Shown here: piece by piece, positions 7,298 through 11,722 of the stretch
How positions within the stretch are numbered: the stretch's first letter is position 1
Layout of the letters: each line of letters starts with the position of its first letter
NCBI GenBank assembly: GCA_025455225.1
Contig: JALOMY010000084.1
Coordinates: 1 to 11,722, forward strand
Origin: Cyclobacteriaceae bacterium
GTDB lineage: Bacteria > Bacteroidota > Bacteroidia > Cytophagales > Cyclobacteriaceae
DNA length: 11,722 nt
Reading direction: 5' to 3'
Translations under genes and position numbers: made by a program
The notes under the pieces: generated by a model
What the model was told of the DNA's origin: nothing
The model's database searches: none
What the model saw: only the letters and a program-made list of their open reading frames with translations

Positions 7298-8236
7298 ATG
7301 AAATTAGCTGCTGTTGACATTGGCTCCAATGCCATACGCTTCCAGGTATCGTCTGTACTGGAAACCGAGAAGCGGGTGATCTTCAAAAAAATGGAATACG
7401 TTCGTTTCCCGCTCCGTCTCGGCCATGACGTATTCACCACCAACCGCATCAGCGATAAAAGCATCATCAAATTCAAGAAACTCATGCAGGTATTTAAGAT
7501 GCTGACCGAACTGTATGAGGTGGATGATTACATGGCTTGTGCCACCTCGGCCATGCGTGAATCTGAAAATGGTGCTGAAGTGGCCCGGCAGGTTGAGGAT
7601 GAAATCGGGCTATCCATTGAAATCATTGATGGCAAACAGGAAGCCGAATTCATCAACCAGGCGATCATCTCCTACCTGGCGGATGCAACCTATCTTCATA
7701 TTGATGTCGGTGGTGGCAGTACGGAATTAAACCTCTATGTAAACGGTAAGAAGGTAAAATCACAATCGTTTAAAATCGGTTCGGTCCGTATCCTGGAACA
7801 TCACGACTCACCCATCATCTGGGCCGATATGGAAAAGTGGGTTAAGCAGAATGTCAAGACCCAATACGGTAAAGTTACCGCGGTAGGAACGGGCGGAAAC
7901 ATCAGCAAGATCTTCGACCTGGCCCAATTAAAACCCCATCGGTTAATGTCGCTGAAGCGAGTGAAGGAAATAAAAGAAATGATTGAACAGCACAGCCTCG
8001 AAGAACGTATTTATAAACTTCAGATGAACCCCGACCGGGCCGATGTAATTGTGCCGGCAAGCAATATTTATATACAGGTGATGGACTGGGCCAATGCCAA
8101 ATACATCCAGGTACCTGAGGTTGGCTTAAAAGATGGCATTATGCTGCACCTGTTTCGAAAAAATGTAGGCCAGAAGAAAATTGAATTCACCAACCTGGAA
8201 GATCAGTCGCGTGGAAGGAAAATCATTTCGTTCTGA
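7298..8236 (+). CDS. ppx: Ppx/GppA-family phosphatase (exopolyphosphatase, short form)
   Basis: ASKHA-fold phosphohydrolase that removes terminal phosphate from polyphosphate and/or pppGpp; cytoplasmic. Seen in 312 residues: P-loop 1 DIGSNAIRF (7-15), ATSAMRES (82-89), DGKQEAEF (111-118) with the catalytic-type Glu115, P-loop 2 HIDVGGGSTEL (134-144), AVGTGGNISK (195-204) and a conserved NPDRADVI (244-251). It has only the two ASKHA domains, like the short family members of about 300 residues, and lacks the C-terminal helical domains of the roughly 500-residue E. coli Ppx. Whether polyphosphate or pppGpp is the main substrate cannot be read from sequence; convergence with ppk1 favours polyphosphate. 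The ATG at 7298 begins the conserved MKLAAVDIGSN start. It is divergent from the met operon, with promoters expected in the shared 7238-7297 region, where no good plus-strand box was seen. Confidence 0.93.
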   Translation: MKLAAVDIGSNAIRFQVSSVLETEKRVIFKKMEYVRFPLRLGHDVFTTNRISDKSIIKFKKLMQVFKMLTELYEVDDYMACATSAMRESENGAEVARQVEDEIGLSIEIIDGKQEAEFINQAIISYLADATYLHIDVGGGSTELNLYVNGKKVKSQSFKIGSVRILEHHDSPIIWADMEKWVKQNVKTQYGKVTAVGTGGNISKIFDLAQLKPHRLMSLKRVKEIKEMIEQHSLEERIYKLQMNPDRADVIVPASNIYIQVMDWANAKYIQVPEVGLKDGIMLHLFRKNVGQKKIEFTNLEDQSRGRKIISF

Positions 8237-8251
8237 ATTTCCGGTCAGAAC
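8230..8251. terminator. Palindrome spanning both convergent stop codons
   Basis: GTTCTGA (8230-8236) and TCAGAAC (8245-8251) are perfect reverse complements around the 8-base loop ATTTCCGG. The TGA of ppx is the end of the left arm and the TGA of ppk1 (read on the minus strand) begins the right arm, so one hairpin serves the 3' end of both genes. No strong T-run follows on either strand, so a bidirectional terminator role is inferred from position. It could instead protect 3' ends. Confidence 0.5.
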
Positions 8252-9603
8252 AACTCCACATTCCGCACCAGCTCTTTCGAAACAGTATAGAATTCCTTGT
8301 GAATATTAAAAGGCGGCTGGCCGTTCAGCTCCTTAAGAACGTAGGTGCCGTCTTCCTTCATGATATAGGTATTAACATTGTCGATAAGGTTAAACCGGAG
8401 AATATTCATCGCCTGCTTTTTGAGGATGGCTTCATCCAGCATAAACAACGATTCAATTCTGCGGTCAAAACTCCGTACCATGGCATCAGCACTACCAATG
8501 TATACTTTTGGATTGCCTTCGTTGTGGAAATAATAAATACGAGAATGTTCGAGGTATTCACCAACGATGGAAATCACTTCGATATTCTCACTTAATCCGG
8601 ACCGGCCCGGTCGCAAGCAACAGATGCCCCGTACAATCAACCTTACTTTAACACCTGCTTGCGAAGCCAGGTATAAGGCATCGATGAATTCCTTATCCTG
8701 AAGGGAATTGATTTTAATTACGATTCCGGATGGTAAACCATTACGGGCATTTTCAGCTTCACGCTTAACCAGGCTTACCAACTGGTTGCGCATATCGCGC
8801 GGTGATGTAATCAGGTTGCGATACGTGGTCGGATAGGAATGTCCGGTAATGACATTAAAGAATTCAGATACATCCTGGGCATATATTTCCTTGGTGGTTA
8901 ATAACCCAATATCCGTATACAAACGGGATGTCACTTCATTGTAGTTGCCGCTGGAAAGATGAACGTAACGAATCACCCGGTTGCTTTCATCCTGCCGTAC
9001 AATCAGCAATAATTTTGTATGTGTCTTGACGTTGCTTACTCCATAAATAACAAAACATCCGGCTTTCTGCAGCCGCTGTGCTTCGCGCATGTTGTTCTCT
9101 TCATCGAACCTGGCCTTTACTTCAAACAGAACAGAAACGTGCTTTCCACTTTCAGCTGCCTTCAATAAGGCATTGGTAACCCGCGATTCTTTAGCCAGCC
9201 GATAGATAGTAATCTTGATGGATAATACACGCGGGTCGTCTGCTGCTTTTTCGAGTAGTTCCAGTACCGGCTCCATCGAATTGTAGGGATGATGCAGCAG
9301 TATGTCCCGGTCTTTCAGTACTTCAAGTAAATTCTGAACTCCTTCTTCCGGATAATTAAGCGGTTGAATCGGGTCCGGCATCTGGCTGCGTATCCCCTTG
9401 AATTCCTTATGACCGATAATCTGGGACAAGGATCCCAGATCAATCAGGCTTTGTCCCGGAATGTTGAAGATATTATGATCGTCAATATCCCACTGGATTT
9501 TTAACAGGCGCATCATCCAGGGGTCCATCTCACCCTGGACTTCCATACGCACAACGCGCCCGACGATTGATACGAAAAAGATTAACGCTTTGAATCTCAA
9601 CAT
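8245..9603 (-). CDS. Ppk1 C-terminal catalytic fragment
   Basis: Open frame of 452 codons from ATG 9603; only residues from about 15 onward match Ppk1, and ATG 9546 (residue 20) is another possible start. It contains the whole phospholipase-D-like catalytic half: LLHHPYNSMEPV (102-113), ITIYRLA (131-137), EVKARFDEENN (161-171), VKTHTKLLLI (192-201) with the autophosphorylated-type His195, YVHLSSGNYN (213-222) with the second His215, YTDIGLLT (229-236), RGICCLRPG (325-333), and IGSADAMVRSFDRRIES (369-385). All key residues are intact, so the damage is confined to the junction. A separately translated catalytic fragment is conceivable but has no known precedent that I can cite. Confidence 0.75.
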   Translation of the reverse strand: MLRFKALIFFVSIVGRVVRMEVQGEMDPWMMRLLKIQWDIDDHNIFNIPGQSLIDLGSLSQIIGHKEFKGIRSQMPDPIQPLNYPEEGVQNLLEVLKDRDILLHHPYNSMEPVLELLEKAADDPRVLSIKITIYRLAKESRVTNALLKAAESGKHVSVLFEVKARFDEENNMREAQRLQKAGCFVIYGVSNVKTHTKLLLIVRQDESNRVIRYVHLSSGNYNEVTSRLYTDIGLLTTKEIYAQDVSEFFNVITGHSYPTTYRNLITSPRDMRNQLVSLVKREAENARNGLPSGIVIKINSLQDKEFIDALYLASQAGVKVRLIVRGICCLRPGRSGLSENIEVISIVGEYLEHSRIYYFHNEGNPKVYIGSADAMVRSFDRRIESLFMLDEAILKKQAMNILRFNLIDNVNTYIMKEDGTYVLKELNGQPPFNIHKEFYTVSKELVRNVELF

Positions 9604-10285
9604 TCCTGAACAATTGCTGAATGTTATGCCGTATTATTTCTTCAACCGGAACAAAACGCAATAAATCCTCACCCGGAATTTCGTAGAACCGGGGTATATT
9701 GCTCGGAACCTGGATGAATGATACCCGGTTCATTTCCTGGCCATCGCCCATCACCTTTGTGACTACACCAAACAACAAGCGGTTGTTCTTCAACACCGGA
9801 AACGTATGATACGAATCAAACGCCATTGGCGTGAGCATCGGAAAAATAGTGTTGATGAAATATTCATTCACCTGTTTGACGTGTTCGGGCGATAGTTCTC
9901 CATAAGGACATAAGGTGAAATTATGGTCCCTAAAAAGAGGCTTTAATTTGAAGAGAAAATACTCATGCTGATCGATTACAAAATTCCGAAGACTATTCAG
10001 TAATAATTTACGGAAGGGTTCTTCGCGCATTCCGCTGTAGTCGTATCGTTCTTTTCCGTAATCAATATAGTTATACAAGCTTCCTAACCGGATGGTGCAA
10101 AACTCATCCAGGTTGGTAGCTGTAATGGCCAGAAATTTTAACCGATCGAATATGCTTCGGTTAATGTGTTTTGCCTGATCGAGAACACGGTAATTAAATT
10201 GAATCCAGCTCAAATCACGGCTGATGTACCGGCTTTCATCAATACGGCTGGTGCTTTGATTTTTTTCGAGTACCGGATTATCCAT
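9530..10285 (-). CDS. Ppk1 N-terminal fragment (N and part of H domain)
   Basis: This 251-codon open frame gives the N-terminal part of Ppk1. Seen: ISRDLSWIQFNYRVLDQA (the family's NRELSWLAFN-type opening), FLAITATNLDEFCTIRLGS (the SNLDEFF motif), LTPMAFDSYHTFPVLKN, SFIQVPSNIPRF, and FVPVEEIIRHNIQQLF, which ends at the conserved LFRI. The last 11 residues before the stop are out of family frame. The fragment lacks all catalytic His residues and could not be active alone. It begins 66 bases after the gyrB stop on the same strand, so the two may be co-transcribed. gyrB ends in tandem stops (TAATAA) in the same frame as this gene. Confidence 0.75.
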   Translation of the reverse strand: MDNPVLEKNQSTSRIDESRYISRDLSWIQFNYRVLDQAKHINRSIFDRLKFLAITATNLDEFCTIRLGSLYNYIDYGKERYDYSGMREEPFRKLLLNSLRNFVIDQHEYFLFKLKPLFRDHNFTLCPYGELSPEHVKQVNEYFINTIFPMLTPMAFDSYHTFPVLKNNRLLFGVVTKVMGDGQEMNRVSFIQVPSNIPRFYEIPGEDLLRFVPVEEIIRHNIQQLFRNVEIQSVNLFRINRRARCAYGSPG

Positions 10286-10351
10286 TTTACTAAGTTGTTC
10301 AAAATAGGTTTTCAGTTCCCCGGAAACCTCAAACAATCGATTAAAAAATTA

Positions 10352-11722
10352 TTAAATATCGATGCGTGCGTATTTGGCATTCTTTTCAATGAATTCCCTT
10401 CGCGGAGCAACCTCATCACCCATCAGCATGGAGAACAAATGATCGGCTTCAGCAGCCGATTCAATACTCACCTGCTTTAAGGTTCTGCGGGCAGGGTCCA
10501 TGGTGGTTGACCACAATTGTTCGGGGTTCATCTCACCCAAACCCTTGTATCGTTGAAGCGTAACGGAGTCATCTTTGCCTCCTCCCAACTCTTTAACAAG
10601 TGCATCGCGTTCTTCTTCCGTCCAGCAGTACCGCTCTTCCTTTCCTTTCTTGACCAGGTACAACGGAGGAAGGGCTATATATACATAGCCGTTCTCTATC
10701 AATTCGCGCATATAACGGAAAAAGAAGGTCAGAATGAGTGTGCGGATATGGCTTCCGTCCACATCGGCATCCGTCATGATGATGATCTTGTGGTAACGGA
10801 GCTTATTCATATTTAGAGCCTTTTCATCATCAGCCGTACCAAATGATACACCAAGTGCCGTGATGATATTCTTGATTTCTTCGTTGTCGTAGATCTTATG
10901 TTCCTGGGCTTTCTCCACATTCAGAATTTTACCCCTCAACGGAAGTATAGCCTGGAAATTACGGTCGCGCCCTTGCTTCGCTGAACCTCCCGCAGAATCG
11001 CCTTCAACTAGGTAAAGTTCACAAATGCCAGGATCGGTGCTTGAGCAATCGGCCAGTTTGCCTGGTAAACCGGTGCCTGTCAGTACATTTTTACGTTGCA
11101 CCATTTCACGTGCCTTGCGGGCCGCATGTCGGGCCTGAGCAGCGAGAATTACTTTGCTTACAATGAGCTTTGCTTCTTTCGGATGTTCCTCCAGGTAGTA
11201 TTGCAGAACTTCGCCAACGGCCTGATCAACAGCCCCCATAACTTCCGAGTTACCCAGCTTGGTTTTGGTCTGTCCTTCGAATTGAGGCTCGGCCACTTTT
11301 ACCGAAATAACAGCCGTAAGGCCTTCCCGAAAATCATCACCACTGATTTCAATTTTCACTTTCTCAAGCAGACCCGATTTATCGGCATAATTCTTTAACG
11401 TACGGGTAAGTGCCCTACGGAATCCAGCCACATGGGTTCCGCCTTCGTGAGTATTGATGTTGTTTACATACGATACCAGGTTTTCGCTGAAAGAGGTATT
11501 GTAACTAAGCGCTGCTTCAACCGGAATTTCGCTTTTATCATTGCTGATGAAAATCGGCTCCGGTATCAGTTTCTCCCGGGTTGAGTCGATATAACTAACA
11601 AACTCCCGAAGCCCCCCTTCGGAATAAAACTCATCGTGACGCACGTTACCTTCTTCATCTTTTTCGCGAAGGTCTTGCAGGAATATCCGAATACCCGGGT
11701 TGAGAAATGCCAGCTCACGTAA
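10352..11722 (-). CDS. gyrB: DNA gyrase subunit B (N-terminus off window)
   Basis: ATPase and TOPRIM subunit of DNA gyrase, which introduces negative supercoils with GyrA. The frame is open through the right edge, giving the C-terminal 456 residues of about 650; the true start lies beyond 11722, and the GTG at 11644 is internal. Seen (numbered from the edge): LRELAFLNPGIRI at 1-13, GGTHVAGFRRALT (94-106), the QTK loop in EGQTKTKL (149-156), TOPRIM EGDSAGGSA (240-248) with the catalytic-type Glu, PLRGKILNVEK (261-271), MTDADVDGSHIRTL (316-329), QRYKGLGEMNPEQLW (390-404) and a C-terminal PRREFIEKNAKYARIDI. YKGLGEMNPEQLW is the GyrB form; ParE usually has FKGLGE. There is no sign of an inserted C-terminal extension. 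It ends in tandem stops TAATAA and is followed by ppk1. Confidence 0.97.
   Translation of the reverse strand, partial: LRELAFLNPGIRIFLQDLREKDEEGNVRHDEFYSEGGLREFVSYIDSTREKLIPEPIFISNDKSEIPVEAALSYNTSFSENLVSYVNNINTHEGGTHVAGFRRALTRTLKNYADKSGLLEKVKIEISGDDFREGLTAVISVKVAEPQFEGQTKTKLGNSEVMGAVDQAVGEVLQYYLEEHPKEAKLIVSKVILAAQARHAARKAREMVQRKNVLTGTGLPGKLADCSSTDPGICELYLVEGDSAGGSAKQGRDRNFQAILPLRGKILNVEKAQEHKIYDNEEIKNIITALGVSFGTADDEKALNMNKLRYHKIIIMTDADVDGSHIRTLILTFFFRYMRELIENGYVYIALPPLYLVKKGKEERYCWTEEERDALVKELGGGKDDSVTLQRYKGLGEMNPEQLWSTTMDPARRTLKQVSIESAAEADHLFSMLMGDEVAPRREFIEKNAKYARIDI

Larger units (their letters stand above)
8245..10285 (-). pseudogene. ppk1: Polyphosphate kinase 1, disrupted by an internal deletion with frameshift
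   Basis: Ppk1 reversibly polymerises the gamma-phosphate of ATP into polyphosphate. The N-terminal half reads in one frame from ATG 10285 to codon FRIN at about 9566, then runs into nonsense (RRARCAYGSPG) and a TGA at 9530. The C-terminal half resumes in another frame at about 9561 with GRVVRMEV and runs normally to 8245. In other Ppk1 proteins LFRIT is followed by about 28-30 residues (starting RDAD or similar) before the VVR-type motif; that stretch is absent. The frame change requires a net loss of 3n+2 bases, so about 86 or 89 bases fits. The pieces sum to about 678 residues, and with the gap would make about 706, normal for the family. The lesion lies in the middle (H) domain. Either the gene is truly dead or recently broken, or the assembly is wrong here. 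ATG 10285 is preferred over an in-frame TTG at 10336. Confidence 0.85.

Noticed and set aside
9564..9603. Hydrophobic MLRFKALIFFVSIVG start on the C-terminal ppk1 frame, resembling a signal or membrane segment
   Set aside because: These bases encode VEIQSVNLFRI in the proper ppk1 frame upstream of the lesion; the hydrophobic stretch is a frameshift by-product.
9550..9610. Programmed ribosomal frameshift in ppk1 at the CTTTTTC run
   Set aside because: A frameshift would join the halves but still leave out about 28-30 conserved residues, so a deletion explains the data better.
10306..10329. Hairpin AGGTTT/AAACCT followed by ATTTT after gyrB as a terminator
   Set aside because: Only a 6-bp stem with a 12-base loop and a short T-run; it is too weak to call, and gyrB and ppk1 may be co-transcribed.
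11642..11644. GTG as the start codon of the gyrB fragment
   Set aside because: The frame continues upstream through LRELAFLNPGIRI, a conserved GyrB segment, so the GTG is an internal Val and the gene simply runs off the window.

Overview
The window looks like a chromosomal housekeeping segment from a member of the Bacteroidota, probably a Cytophagales-like lineage. That placement is inference. It rests on methionine synthase encoded as two adjacent genes, a large FtsX/MacB-type permease starting MIKHYITIALRNIRR, start codons without clear Shine-Dalgarno sequences, a promoter resembling the Bacteroidota TAnnTTTG -7 box, and protein motifs typical of the group. No mobile elements, CRISPR arrays, tRNAs or rRNAs were seen, and base composition looks uniform throughout.

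Layout from left to right. Positions 1-2081 (minus) hold an ABC-type efflux/FtsX permease whose C-terminus lies off the left edge. Positions 2082-2418 are non-coding and contain two small palindromes. Positions 2419-7069 (minus) are a compact methionine/one-carbon operon, read right to left: homocysteine S-methyltransferase half of MetH, folate/B12/activation half of MetH, then MetF. Its leader (about 7071-7252) holds a well-formed SAM-I (S-box) riboswitch, a promoter-like box and a hairpin ending one base before the first start codon. Positions 7298-8236 (plus) encode a short Ppx/GppA-family phosphatase. Converging on it is ppk1 (8245-10285, minus), which is broken: its two halves lie in different frames and a conserved stretch of roughly 28-30 codons is missing at the junction. 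Positions 10352-11722 (minus) are the C-terminal two thirds of gyrB, whose start lies off the right edge.

How the genes work together. MetF makes 5-methyltetrahydrofolate. The two MetH polypeptides use it with cobalamin to methylate homocysteine to methionine, the precursor of SAM, and SAM should switch the operon off through the riboswitch. Ppk1 and Ppx are the synthetic and degradative arms of polyphosphate metabolism. Here the synthetic arm appears disabled unless the lesion is an assembly or sequencing artefact.

I see no new multi-gene system. The points most worth a second look are the riboswitch with its candidate translational switch, the ppk1 lesion, the 8-base overlap between the two metH genes, and the palindrome that contains both stop codons of the convergent ppx and ppk1 genes.
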